DNA of 44,531 nt from an uncultured Pelagibacteraceae bacterium. GTDB lineage: Bacteria > Pseudomonadota > Alphaproteobacteria > Pelagibacterales > Pelagibacteraceae. The notes beneath the pieces are model-generated. The model was not told the DNA's origin. It saw only the letters and a list, made by a program, of their open reading frames with translations, and made no database searches. The position numbers and the translations under genes were made by a program. Of this stretch, positions 1 through 8,095 are shown one piece after another; the first letter of the stretch is position 1; each line of letters begins with the position of its first letter. The stretch spans positions 1 to 44,531 of the forward strand of contig CACJIJ010000010.1 of assembly GCA_902593445.1 (NCBI GenBank), written 5' to 3'.

Positions 1-495
1 CTAGAAACTCCTAAAAGAGTTGTAAAAGCATTCAAAGAATATTTTCAAGGTTACAATGAGGATGCAAAAAAAGTATTAGATAAAACTTTTGGTGATGTTG
101 AAGGTTACAGCGATATGGTTGTTCAAAAAAATATTTCGGTGCAAAGTCACTGTGAACATCATATGGCTCCAATTATAGGAAAAGCTCATGTTGCTTATAT
201 ACCAAATGAAAGAGTTGTAGGATTAAGTAAAATTGCAAGAGTAGTTGAAATATTTTCAAAAAGATTACAAACACAAGAAAGATTAACTGTCCAAATTGCG
301 AATTCATTAATGGAAGCTTTAGATGCAAAAGGTGTAGCTGTAACAATTGATTCAACTCATCAGTGTATGACTATGAGGGGTATTAAAAAAGAACAAGCAA
401 CAACAGTAACTAATTTTTACTTAGGTCAATTTAAAGAAGACCTTAGTTATCAAAATAGATATTTACGATTTATCAGCACTGAGTTAAAAGACTAG
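1..495 (+). CDS. folE: GTP cyclohydrolase I, 5'-truncated by the window edge
   Basis: Homohexameric-type cytosolic enzyme family that opens GTP to dihydroneopterin triphosphate, the first step of folate/pterin synthesis. The reading frame is open from base 1, so the start lies to the left. An ATG at 115 is internal, because family-like sequence (the stretch ending GYSDMVVQKNISVQSHC) runs across it. The zinc/substrate motif HCEHHMAPIIGKAH and the C-terminal CMTMRGIKK are diagnostic for the family. The stop TAG at 493-495 is followed one base later by the GTG start of the next gene, suggesting co-transcription. Identification is secure; only the N-terminus is unseen. Confidence 0.95.
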   Translation, partial: LETPKRVVKAFKEYFQGYNEDAKKVLDKTFGDVEGYSDMVVQKNISVQSHCEHHMAPIIGKAHVAYIPNERVVGLSKIARVVEIFSKRLQTQERLTVQIANSLMEALDAKGVAVTIDSTHQCMTMRGIKKEQATTVTNFYLGQFKEDLSYQNRYLRFISTELKD

Positions 496-496
496 T

Positions 497-1498
497 GTGT
501 CTGACCAATTTAAAGCACTGATTCTTAATCAAGAAGGTGAAAACTTCTCACTTAATGTTAAATCTATTGATAAAAGTTTTTTAAAGCATGGGGACGTAAC
601 AGTAAAAGTAGATTATTCTGACCTTAATTTTAAGGATGGAATGATTTTAAAAAATGGTGGACGTCTAGTTAAAGAGTTTCCACATATTCCAGGAATAGAT
701 TTTTCAGGAAAAGTTATTGAAAGTGAAAATTCAAAATTTAAAGAAGGAGATGAAGTAATCTTAACTGGATTTAGAGTAGGAGAAATATTTTTTGGCGGTT
801 ATTCACAAATTGCAAAAGTAAATGCAGATTTTCTGGTTAAAAAACCTGATAGCTTAACAAGCAAACAAGCTATGATTTTAGGTACAGCTGGCTTTACTTC
901 ATTAATGAGCGCCTTTGCAATTCAAGCAAGAGAAAGTATTTTGTTAGGTGAAAAAGTTAATGATGTTTTAGTAACAGGTGCAACAGGAGGAGTTGGTAGT
1001 GTAGCAGTTATGGCTTTAACTAAAATGGGATATAATGTTTCTGCTGTTACTGGAAAAGATACAAAATCAGATTATTTAAAATCATTAGGTGCAAAAAACA
1101 TTATAAATAGGGCTGAATTTGATAAAGATCCAAGACCAATAGACAAAGGCTTGTGGGATGGAGTAGTTGATACTGTTGGTGGTAAAATTCTGGCAAATGC
1201 AATAGCTCAAACAAAATCAAATGGAATAATAGCAGTTTGTGGAAATGCAAATAGCAATGAACTTAATACAAATTTATTACCCTTTATGTTAAGGGGTATT
1301 AAAGTTTGGGGCATGGACTCAGCTAATTGCAGTATTAGAAGAAGGGGTTTCATTTGGGGAGAGGTCTCAAAACTAATTGATTTCGATATATTGGAAAAAT
1401 CTGTTTTAACAGTTAGTTTAGAAGAATTAATTAAAACATATCCAAAAATTTTAAAAGGAGAAATCGCTGGAAGAGTATTAGTTGATTTAAATAAATAA
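497..1498 (+). CDS. acuI: Zinc-independent MDR oxidoreductase, YhdH/AcuI (acryloyl-CoA reductase-like) family
   Basis: A 333-aa medium-chain dehydrogenase/reductase. It has the GroES-like N-terminal half and a Rossmann domain with the nucleotide-binding motif VTGATGGVG at residues 159-167. The stretch MLRGIKVWGMDSA matches the YhdH/AcuI signature region. Characterised relatives reduce acryloyl-CoA to propionyl-CoA with NADPH, which detoxifies an intermediate of DMSP or 3-hydroxypropionate breakdown. That role is inferred from family only. The structural zinc-lobe cysteines of alcohol dehydrogenases are absent. Translation starts at a GTG one base after folE, and its TAA overlaps the ATG of the LysR gene (TAATG). 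The exact substrate cannot be read from sequence. Confidence 0.8.
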   Translation: MSDQFKALILNQEGENFSLNVKSIDKSFLKHGDVTVKVDYSDLNFKDGMILKNGGRLVKEFPHIPGIDFSGKVIESENSKFKEGDEVILTGFRVGEIFFGGYSQIAKVNADFLVKKPDSLTSKQAMILGTAGFTSLMSAFAIQARESILLGEKVNDVLVTGATGGVGSVAVMALTKMGYNVSAVTGKDTKSDYLKSLGAKNIINRAEFDKDPRPIDKGLWDGVVDTVGGKILANAIAQTKSNGIIAVCGNANSNELNTNLLPFMLRGIKVWGMDSANCSIRRRGFIWGEVSKLIDFDILEKSVLTVSLEELIKTYPKILKGEIAGRVLVDLNK

Positions 1499-2385
1499 TG
1501 GACTGGGATAAATTAAAAATTTTTCATGCAGTGGCTGAAGCTGGAAGCTTTACGAATGCCACTGTTAATTTAAATCTTAGCCAATCAGCTATTAGTAGAC
1601 AAATTCAATCATTGGAACAAGATTTAAAAGTACAATTGTTTGAAAGACATGCAAGAGGGTTAACTCTTACAGAAAATGGTGAATATGTATTTAAAACTGC
1701 TCATGAAGTAATTAGTAAACTTAAAGAAGTTGAAACCTCCTTAGGAGATCAAAAAAATAAGCCAACAGGTAAATTGACAATAACAACAGTAAGAAGCTTT
1801 GGAACTCACTGGTTAACCCCAAGAATTCAGGAATTTATGAGACTTAATCCAGAGATTGAAATAGAGCTGGTTTTTGATGATAAAGAATTAGATTTAAGTA
1901 CTCGACAAGCTGATATCGGAATTTTTATGAGAAGACCAAAACAACTTAATTATATTCAGAAAAAATTAGTTGATATTAAGTACTATATTTATGGATCAAA
2001 TAAATACTTAGAAAAAAATGGGATGCCAAAAACAATTAATGATCTAAACAAACATAAATTTATTTCTTTTGGAAAAGGCGCTCCTTCCCCAGTGTATAAT
2101 CCTGATTGGGCGCTAAAAATTGGAATGCATGATGGAAAAAAGAGAAAAACAATTATGAAAGTAAATAGTGTAATGGGATTATTGTTGGCAGTTGAGTCTG
2201 GAGTAGGATTAGCAGCATTACCAGAATATTTAGTATCAAATTCAAATAATATAATTAAAGTGCTTCCAAAAGTAGAAGGACCTATAACTGAAGCACACTT
2301 CGTATACCCACAATCTTTAAAAAACACTGCAAGAGTTCAAGCTTTCAGAAATTTCCTATTCAGTAAAATTGGAGACTGGAAATAG
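1498..2385 (+). CDS. LysR-family transcriptional regulator
   Basis: The 295-aa protein has a winged HTH at residues 1-60 (DWDKLKIFHAVAEAGSFTNA, then SQSAISRQIQSLEQDL) followed by a periplasmic-binding-protein-like effector domain. This is the usual LTTR architecture and length. It overlaps the preceding reductase by one base (TAATG), so the two are probably translationally coupled. The regulator may therefore respond to the substrate of that enzyme or control the iron locus downstream; neither is shown. Regulators are scarce in this kind of streamlined genome. Effector unknown. Confidence 0.9.
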   Translation: MDWDKLKIFHAVAEAGSFTNATVNLNLSQSAISRQIQSLEQDLKVQLFERHARGLTLTENGEYVFKTAHEVISKLKEVETSLGDQKNKPTGKLTITTVRSFGTHWLTPRIQEFMRLNPEIEIELVFDDKELDLSTRQADIGIFMRRPKQLNYIQKKLVDIKYYIYGSNKYLEKNGMPKTINDLNKHKFISFGKGAPSPVYNPDWALKIGMHDGKKRKTIMKVNSVMGLLLAVESGVGLAALPEYLVSNSNNIIKVLPKVEGPITEAHFVYPQSLKNTARVQAFRNFLFSKIGDWK

Positions 2386-2445
2386 AAAAAAATAGCGAAA
2401 AACCCAATAATTTTAATAAATAAAATTCTGCGACATTATTGCGAT

Positions 2446-2483
2446 TGATAATCATTCTCATTGAGAATAGTTCTCATTCTCAA
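2446..2483. promoter_or_regulatory. Overlapping Fur-box-like inverted repeats upstream of the iron-binding protein
   Basis: Three overlapping 7-1-7 inverted repeats are visible: TGATAAT-C-ATTCTCA (2446-2460), ATTCTCA-T-TGAGAAT (2454-2468, perfect) and TGAGAAT-A-GTTCTCA (2462-2476). A further perfect pair is TTGAGAAT (2461-2468) with ATTCTCAA (2476-2483). The first differs from the classical Fur 7-1-7 consensus TGATAATNATTATCA at one base. The array lies 27-64 bp before the ATG of a ferric-iron binding protein, where a Fur-family repressor would be expected. Binding is inferred, not shown. Confidence 0.75.
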
Positions 2484-2509
2484 TAATAACGTAATAATTA
2501 AGGAGTTTA

Positions 2510-3538
2510 ATGAGAAAATTATCAATTTTGGCGTTAATTACATCTTTATTTGTATCAAATATTGCGATTGCGAATGAGGTAAATGTATTTAATGCAAGAC
2601 ATTATAAGGCTGATGCTGAAATGTATGGAAAATTTACAGCAGCTACTGGAATTAAAGTAAATTTAATTAATGGTAAATCAGGAGCCTTAGAAAAAAGAAT
2701 AGCAGAAGAAGGAGCAGACTCTTCAGCTGATCTTTATATTACTGCGGATGCTGGAAGATGTGGCGCAATGGATGCTAAAGGTTTGCTTCAAGGTGGTTTA
2801 ACATCCGAAACAATCAAAGCATCAGTTCCAAAAAATTTCAGAACCAATAAATGGGTTGGAGTAGCAAAAAGAGCAAGAATAATTTATTACTCACCTGAAA
2901 GAGTAAGTGGTGCTGAATTATCTGGTTTAACTTACGAAGGTTTAGCTGATCCAAAATGGAAAGGTAGATTAGTAATAAGAAAATCAAGCAATATTTATAA
3001 CAAATCTCTTGTGGCTTCATTAATAGAAAATAACGGAAAAAAAGCTACAGCTGAATGGGCAAAAGGTGTTGTAGCTAACATGGCAAGAACTCCAAAAGGT
3101 AATGATAGAGCTCAAATTATGGCTGTTGCAGCAGGAGAAGCAGATATTGCTGTAGCAAACACTTATTATTTAGCACTTATGTTGTCTGGTAATAAAGGTG
3201 CTGAGCAACAAGCAGCTGCAAAAAAAGTTAAAGCGTTTTTCCCTAATCAAAATGATAGAGGAACACACATGAATATAAGCTGTGCTGCTTTAGTTAAAGG
3301 TGCGCCCAATAAAGCAAATGCGATTACACTTGTTGACTTTTTATTATCACCAGAGTCACAGGAACACTTTACGAATAATACGTTTGAGTTTCCTATGATA
3401 GGTGGTGTTTCTCCAAATCCATTAGTAGTAAACAATTTAGGGTTAGATTTTAAACAAGATCTATCAACTAAAGTTTCTAGTTATGGAAAAAAACAAGCTG
3501 CTGCATTAGAAGTTATGACAGCTGCTGGTTGGAAGTAA
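2510..3538 (+). CDS. fbpA: Periplasmic ferric-iron ABC transporter substrate-binding protein (FbpA/FutA type)
   Basis: The 342-aa protein begins with a signal peptide (residues 1-21, cleavage likely after the AIA motif) and the mature start EVNVFNARHY is typical of FutA/FbpA proteins. Likely Fe(III) ligands are the family tyrosines Y32 and the pair Y219-Y220 (in ANTYYLALM). It captures ferric iron in the periplasm for the permease and ATPase encoded further on. The ATG at 2510 is preceded by AGGAG at 2501-2505. Upstream is a strong Fur-like operator, so iron-limited induction is likely. The binding protein is separated from its permease by a small ORF and a peroxiredoxin gene, which is unusual. 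Confidence 0.93.
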   Translation: MRKLSILALITSLFVSNIAIANEVNVFNARHYKADAEMYGKFTAATGIKVNLINGKSGALEKRIAEEGADSSADLYITADAGRCGAMDAKGLLQGGLTSETIKASVPKNFRTNKWVGVAKRARIIYYSPERVSGAELSGLTYEGLADPKWKGRLVIRKSSNIYNKSLVASLIENNGKKATAEWAKGVVANMARTPKGNDRAQIMAVAAGEADIAVANTYYLALMLSGNKGAEQQAAAKKVKAFFPNQNDRGTHMNISCAALVKGAPNKANAITLVDFLLSPESQEHFTNNTFEFPMIGGVSPNPLVVNNLGLDFKQDLSTKVSSYGKKQAAALEVMTAAGWK

Positions 3539-3544
3539 CATATA

Positions 3545-3730
3545 GTGAAAAAGAATTTATTTGATTTTGATTTAAGTAATTCTTCTGTCATGAGCGGTTC
3601 ACTTGGGGGTCAGATAACATGTGAACCATGCTCATCAGAGTGTGAAAAAATTAAAAAAAAAATAAATAATAGAAAATTATCTGAAATTGAAAAAGAAGAG
3701 GCTCTAGACATCCTCACTCCTTTTAAATGA
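3545..3730 (+). CDS. Small hypothetical Cys-containing protein
   Basis: A 61-aa ORF starting at GTG 3545, six bases after the fbpA stop; an ATG in the same frame exists at 3590. The product is hydrophilic, with no membrane segment, and contains CEPCSSEC (a C-x2-C-x3-C arrangement) followed by a Lys/Glu-rich tail. Its position directly behind the iron-binding protein and before a peroxiredoxin suggests a role in iron or redox handling, but this is guilt by association only. I do not recognise a family. There is no clear Shine-Dalgarno, and it could be a spurious ORF. Confidence 0.5.
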   Translation: MKKNLFDFDLSNSSVMSGSLGGQITCEPCSSECEKIKKKINNRKLSEIEKEEALDILTPFK

Positions 3731-3751
3731 TGATATATTTCTTTTTAGAAT

Positions 3752-3809
3752 ATGCCCACGTCACTCTCCTTTAGGATCTTTACCCTTTCCTAAAAATTGT
3801 CGTGGGCAT
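3752..3809 (+). ncRNA. Candidate structured RNA element upstream of peroxiredoxin
   Basis: A two-level stem can be drawn. The outer 9-bp helix is ATGCCCACG (3752-3760) with CGTGGGCAT (3801-3809). The inner 7-bp helix is TTTAGGA (3770-3776) with TCCTAAA (3788-3794), around an 11-nt loop. The single-stranded parts (TCACTCTCC on the left, AATTGT on the right, TCTTTACCCTT in the loop) could be conserved. It is not a normal Rho-independent terminator: the + strand continues with A residues, not T. The helix ends 9 bases before the ATG of the peroxiredoxin, leaving no Shine-Dalgarno. A cis-regulatory leader or processing site is plausible. Confidence 0.5.
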
Positions 3810-3818
3810 TAAAAAAAT

Positions 3819-4364
3819 ATGATTGAAGGATTTAAAATACCTCAAGTAACTTTTAGAATTAGAGAAGGTGATACCTCGGATAATGAAATTGCGTGTGCAA
3901 TTGGTGGGAAGTGGATAAACAAATCTACAGATGATTTTTTTAAAAATAAAAGAGTAATTTTATTTAGTTTGCCAGGCGCATTTACCCCAACATGTTCCTC
4001 TCAACAATTACCTGGATTTGAAAAAAATGCCGATGAATTAAAAAAACTTGGCATTGACGAAATTTATTGTTGCTCAGTAAATGACTCATATGTGATGAAT
4101 GCTTGGGCAAAAAAAATGAGTATTTCTAACGTTAAAGTAATACCAGATGGATCAGGACTTTTTACAAAATATATGGGCATGTTAATTTCTAAAGACCATG
4201 ATGGATTTGGCCAAAGAAGTTGGAGATATATGGCAGTTATTAACGATGGTATTGTTGAAAAATGGTGGCAAGAGCCTGGAATTAATAACACAGGCTCAGA
4301 TGATGATCCGTATACAGAAACAACACCAGAAAATTCATTAAAATATCTTTCTGCATCAAAGTAA
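3819..4364 (+). CDS. Peroxiredoxin, Prx5/AHP1-like
   Basis: A 181-aa thiol peroxidase that reduces peroxides. The family motif PGAFTPTCS is at residues 52-60, with peroxidatic Cys59; a Cys-Cys pair (C84-C85) could provide a resolving thiol. The C-terminal half keeps the family-like GQRSWRYMAVINDG segment. It sits inside the iron-uptake locus, where protection from iron-driven peroxide chemistry would make sense, though that link is inference. Its start directly follows a large hairpin and A-rich tract and lacks a recognisable ribosome binding site, so translation may be structure-controlled. Confidence 0.9.
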   Translation: MIEGFKIPQVTFRIREGDTSDNEIACAIGGKWINKSTDDFFKNKRVILFSLPGAFTPTCSSQQLPGFEKNADELKKLGIDEIYCCSVNDSYVMNAWAKKMSISNVKVIPDGSGLFTKYMGMLISKDHDGFGQRSWRYMAVINDGIVEKWWQEPGINNTGSDDDPYTETTPENSLKYLSASK

Positions 4365-4404
4365 AATTATATTAAAAAATTTTTTTTATATTATAAGACC
4401 CTTA

Positions 4405-6024
4405 ATGCTAAAGAATTTAAATATTTGGTTTCTATCATCTTTATTGGTGTCCATAGGTGTACTAATTCCAATCATTACAGTTTTTTTTAGTTTTTTTGAA
4501 GAGACTTCAAATTATTACCAAATATTAAAAGATACTTTTTTATTTGAATATATTTTTAATTCTTTCACATTACTAGTTTGTGTTTTAATCCTCACATTTA
4601 TAATAGGAACTGCATCTGCATACTTAGTTTCTTTTTATAAATTTCCTTTATGTGATTTCTTTAAATGGGGTCTTATACTTTCTTTCGCTGTTCCCCCATA
4701 TATTTATGCATATTCCTTGACTGCCTTTTTTGAAAATTATGGGACAGCTTTTACAATTTTGATAAATTTATTTGGAGAAGGGGAATACAATAAACATATT
4801 CCAAAGTTTGATGGTCTTCTTGGAGCAGTACTTTCGCTATCATTCTCATTATACGCTTATGTATATATTCTTTCTAGAGCATCGTTTTTATATCAATCTC
4901 AAAACTTAATTGATTTAGGAAGAAGTTTAGGTTTTTCAAAATTTAAATCTTTATATTCTTTAATATTACCAGCTGCTAGACCAGCTATAGTTGCCGGATT
5001 ATCTCTTGTTGCAATGGAAACATTAGCAGAATTTGGTGCAGTTGATTTTTTTTCAATAAATACTTTAACCACTGGAATTTATAATTCATGGATTACATTT
5101 GATGATTTAGCTTTTTCAAATAGATTGTCATTTTTCTTACTAATATTTATATTTACATGTTTTATAATTGAAAATTTTTCTAGAAAAAAAGCTAAATACC
5201 ATTTTAATTCTAGAGGTGGATTTAAACAAAAAGAAAAAATTACCTTATATGGTAAAAAATCTTTTTTTGCATTTTTGTTTTGTTTTATTATTTTCTTTTT
5301 AAGTTTTTTATTTCCTTTAAGTCAAATGTTATATTGGACAATTAAATTTCCAGAAAATCTTTTTGATATTGATGTAATTTCACTAACTTTAAATACAATT
5401 TATTTGGTGATTTTATCTAGCATAGTCCTGATTTTATTTTCTTTAATTTCAAATTATGGAAATAGAGTTTCTAGAAATAAGATTTTAAATTTTTTATCAA
5501 CAATATCTATCTCAGGTTATGCAATTCCAGGAGTAATTTTAGCAGTAGCATTTATAACTTTTATTGCTTGGTTTGATGATAATGTTGTAAAAGCACTTGG
5601 TTTTTTATCTATTAAAAAAGTCTTTATTGGTTCAATTCTAGGACTTGTCCTAGTTTATTTTGTAAGATTTTATTCATTAGCATTTAATGGAATCAAGTCA
5701 GGTTATGAAAAAATAAATATTTCAGTTGATGAAAGTTCATATTTACTTGGTTACTCCAAAAAGAAAACTTTCATGAATATTCATGTTCCTTTCTTAAGAA
5801 ATTCTCTTTTATTTGTAGCCATATTGATTTCTTTAGAAATAATAAGAGAGTTGCCAATAACGCTTATTTTAAGACCATTTAATTTCGAGACATTTGCAAC
5901 AACTGCTTATATATCTGCTTCTGAAGATTTGTTAGAAGCTGCAGCAGTACCATCATTATTTTTAATTTTAATTGCAACTATATTTATTATGTTTACATCT
6001 AAATATATTTTAAGAGAAAAATGA
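4405..6024 (+). CDS. fbpB: Ferric-iron ABC transporter permease, fused two-domain (FbpB/SfuB type)
   Basis: This 539-aa inner-membrane protein has about 12 hydrophobic segments in two homologous halves, the expected size for the fused permease of iron(III) importers. Each half has an EAA-type cytoplasmic loop that contacts the ATPase: around LGRSLGFSKFKSLYSLILP in the N-terminal half and LLGYSKKKTFMNIHVPFLR in the C-terminal half. Its last four bases (ATGA, 6021-6024) overlap the ATPase start, so translation is coupled. With the binding protein at 2510 it forms a complete iron importer. A 40-bp A/T-only-rich spacer precedes it. Confidence 0.93.
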   Translation: MLKNLNIWFLSSLLVSIGVLIPIITVFFSFFEETSNYYQILKDTFLFEYIFNSFTLLVCVLILTFIIGTASAYLVSFYKFPLCDFFKWGLILSFAVPPYIYAYSLTAFFENYGTAFTILINLFGEGEYNKHIPKFDGLLGAVLSLSFSLYAYVYILSRASFLYQSQNLIDLGRSLGFSKFKSLYSLILPAARPAIVAGLSLVAMETLAEFGAVDFFSINTLTTGIYNSWITFDDLAFSNRLSFFLLIFIFTCFIIENFSRKKAKYHFNSRGGFKQKEKITLYGKKSFFAFLFCFIIFFLSFLFPLSQMLYWTIKFPENLFDIDVISLTLNTIYLVILSSIVLILFSLISNYGNRVSRNKILNFLSTISISGYAIPGVILAVAFITFIAWFDDNVVKALGFLSIKKVFIGSILGLVLVYFVRFYSLAFNGIKSGYEKINISVDESSYLLGYSKKKTFMNIHVPFLRNSLLFVAILISLEIIRELPITLILRPFNFETFATTAYISASEDLLEAAAVPSLFLILIATIFIMFTSKYILREK

Positions 6025-7082
6025 AAAATAATTTTTTAGAAATAAAAAGTGTTGATTTTATAATTGGTGGAAAAACTAAAGTTAAAAATGCTTCATTTGT
6101 AATTGAAAATGAAGGAGAAACTTTATGTATTTTAGGTCCTTCAGGAATCGGAAAAACTACAATTCTCAGAACAATAGCTGGTTTGGAACAAATTGATAAA
6201 GGCTCAATTAAATTAAATGGAAAATTAATATCTTCTAAAGACAAACATGTTGAGCCTGAAAATAGAAATGTATCTTTAGCTTTTCAAGATAATAGCTTGT
6301 TTCCACATTACACAGTTGAAAAGAATATATTGTTGGGCACTGAGAGAAATAAAACAAAAAAGAAAAAAAAACTTACTTATAAAGAGATTGTTGATTTACT
6401 AGATATTTCAAAAATACTTAAAAAATATCCTCATGAAATCAGTGCTGGAGAGGCACAAAGAGCATCTCTTGCAAGATCTTTACTAACACAACCTGATCTT
6501 TTGTTATTAGATGAACCGTTATCTAATGTTGATCAAAGTTTCAAAGAAGAAATTCAAGTAAGATTAAAAAAAATTTTAAGTAAATTAAAAATTACAACAA
6601 TAATTGTAACACATGACTCTTACGAAGCTTTTTATTTAGGTCATAAATGTGCAATTGTATTAGATGGTCAAATAAAACAGTTTGACGATCCTTATAATGT
6701 TTATCATTTTCCAAACTCAGTCGAAGTAGTAAATTTTTTAAATCGTGGAATTTTAATTCCAGCAAAAGTAACTGGAGAAAATTCATTAGAAAATAAAGAT
6801 CTTGGAACAATTAATGGGAATTTTATTAAGCATTACCCAAAAGGATCGAATGTACAATTATTATTACAGCCAGAGGATCTTGAGCACGACGATAAAAGCA
6901 ATCTAAAATTAGAGGTAGTTGATAGAAAATTTAGAGGAACCAACTTTATTTATACCTTAAAAACTAATAGTGATTTGTTAATACCAGTATTTGTTCATTC
7001 TCATCATGAACATCAACATGAAGCTGACGAAAAGTTTGGAATTAAAAGACCGATTAATATTGATCACATAGTTTGTTTTTAA
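6021..7082 (+). CDS. fbpC: Ferric-iron ABC transporter ATP-binding protein (FbpC type) with His-rich C-terminus
   Basis: A 353-aa ATPase energising iron import. Walker A GPSGIGKTT lies at 39-47, the Q-loop near 89, the signature SAGEAQR at 141-147 (a degenerate form of LSGGQ), Walker B LLLLDEP around 160-166 and the switch His at 198. After about residue 235 there is a TOBE-like regulatory domain. Near its end five histidines occur within eight codons (nt 6996-7019), which could bind metal. The start overlaps the permease stop (ATGA). The gap to azlC is only 12 bp, so transcription may continue into azlCD. Confidence 0.92.
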   Translation: MKNNFLEIKSVDFIIGGKTKVKNASFVIENEGETLCILGPSGIGKTTILRTIAGLEQIDKGSIKLNGKLISSKDKHVEPENRNVSLAFQDNSLFPHYTVEKNILLGTERNKTKKKKKLTYKEIVDLLDISKILKKYPHEISAGEAQRASLARSLLTQPDLLLLDEPLSNVDQSFKEEIQVRLKKILSKLKITTIIVTHDSYEAFYLGHKCAIVLDGQIKQFDDPYNVYHFPNSVEVVNFLNRGILIPAKVTGENSLENKDLGTINGNFIKHYPKGSNVQLLLQPEDLEHDDKSNLKLEVVDRKFRGTNFIYTLKTNSDLLIPVFVHSHHEHQHEADEKFGIKRPINIDHIVCF

Positions 7083-7094
7083 TAAAACAAGCAA

Positions 7095-7781
7095 ATGCTT
7101 AGCAAAAAACAATTATTTACTCGAGGGATGCTGGATATTTCTCCACATATGCTTTCAGTGATTCCATTTGGAATAATTTGTGGAGCAATTGGAGTAGAGC
7201 TTGGATTTAATCCTTATTTAGTCTACGCAATGTCTTTCATAATTTTTGGAGGAGCTTCACAAATAGTTTTCCTGCAGTTGTTATCAGGAGGTGCATCTAG
7301 TTTAGTTGCGGTTACCTCTGTTGGAATTATAAATTCTCGACATTTATTATATGGAGCAGTTTTATCTGAATATTTAGAAAAATTATCTTTTATAAAAAAA
7401 TTATTAATTTCTTATGTTGTTGTGGATCAAGGATTTGCTGAGTCTAATAAATTTTTCAAAAAAAATAGAAGTGAAGAATTTTTACATTATCATTTAATTG
7501 GCACAGGTTGCACAATGTGGGTTTGTTGGCAGATAGCAACATTATCAGGCATTATTTTAGGATCATTTGTTCCAGAGGAACTTGGATTAAAATTTGCAAT
7601 TCCTCTAACGTTTATTGCAATTGTTGTTCAAGATTTAAAAAAATTAGATCATGATATTGTTATGATTACTTGCGGTTTAAGTTCACTGTTATTTTTTGAT
7701 GCTCCATTTAAATCTTATATAATTATTTCACCATTAATTGCTTTATTTGTAGCTGCACTATTATTGAGGTTAAAAAAATGA
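7095..7781 (+). CDS. azlC: Branched-chain amino-acid exporter large subunit, AzlC family
   Basis: The 228-aa integral membrane protein has several hydrophobic helices and an AzlC-like N-terminal region (GMLDISPHMLSVIPFGIICG, then FIIFGGASQIVFLQLLSGGA). With AzlD it forms a two-subunit exporter for branched-chain amino acids or analogues; the natural substrate in this organism is unknown. Its stop overlaps the azlD start by four bases (7778-7781), giving translational coupling of the two subunits. It follows the iron ATPase by 12 bp, but no functional link to iron is evident. Confidence 0.88.
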   Translation: MLSKKQLFTRGMLDISPHMLSVIPFGIICGAIGVELGFNPYLVYAMSFIIFGGASQIVFLQLLSGGASSLVAVTSVGIINSRHLLYGAVLSEYLEKLSFIKKLLISYVVVDQGFAESNKFFKKNRSEEFLHYHLIGTGCTMWVCWQIATLSGIILGSFVPEELGLKFAIPLTFIAIVVQDLKKLDHDIVMITCGLSSLLFFDAPFKSYIIISPLIALFVAALLLRLKK

Positions 7782-8095
7782 CACTTACTTCAATTATTTT
7801 TGCTGGAATATTAACTTACCTTACTAGAATGACTATGATCGCTTTAATTAGTAGAGATATGTTGGGAGATAAAATTAAAGCAGTTCTAGAATATGTTCCT
7901 TCAGCAGTATTCCCAGCAATAATATTTCCGGGAATATTTATAAATGATTTTGGAACTTTTATAGAAATTAATGATCCCAAAATTTTTGGAGCATTAGTTG
8001 CTGTAATTGTAGGTTATTTTTCTAAAAATATTATCGCGACAATTTCAGCTGGATTGGTTTCTTATTGGTTTTTAATATTTGTAGTATTTAATTAG
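7778..8095 (+). CDS. azlD: Branched-chain amino-acid exporter small subunit, AzlD family
   Basis: The 105-aa protein has about four membrane helices and the AzlD pattern (TYLTRMTMIALI near the start, YVPSAVFPAIIFPGIF in the middle). It is the small partner of AzlC and is translationally coupled to it through an ATGA overlap. Its last eight bases overlap the 3' end of the convergent MBL hydrolase gene, so no terminator space exists between them. Confidence 0.87.
   Translation: MTLTSIIFAGILTYLTRMTMIALISRDMLGDKIKAVLEYVPSAVFPAIIFPGIFINDFGTFIEINDPKIFGALVAVIVGYFSKNIIATISAGLVSYWFLIFVVFN

Noticed and set aside
115..495. folE as a complete 126-aa gene starting at 115
   Set aside because: Family-like sequence continues in frame to base 1, so the ATG is internal and the gene is truncated by the window.
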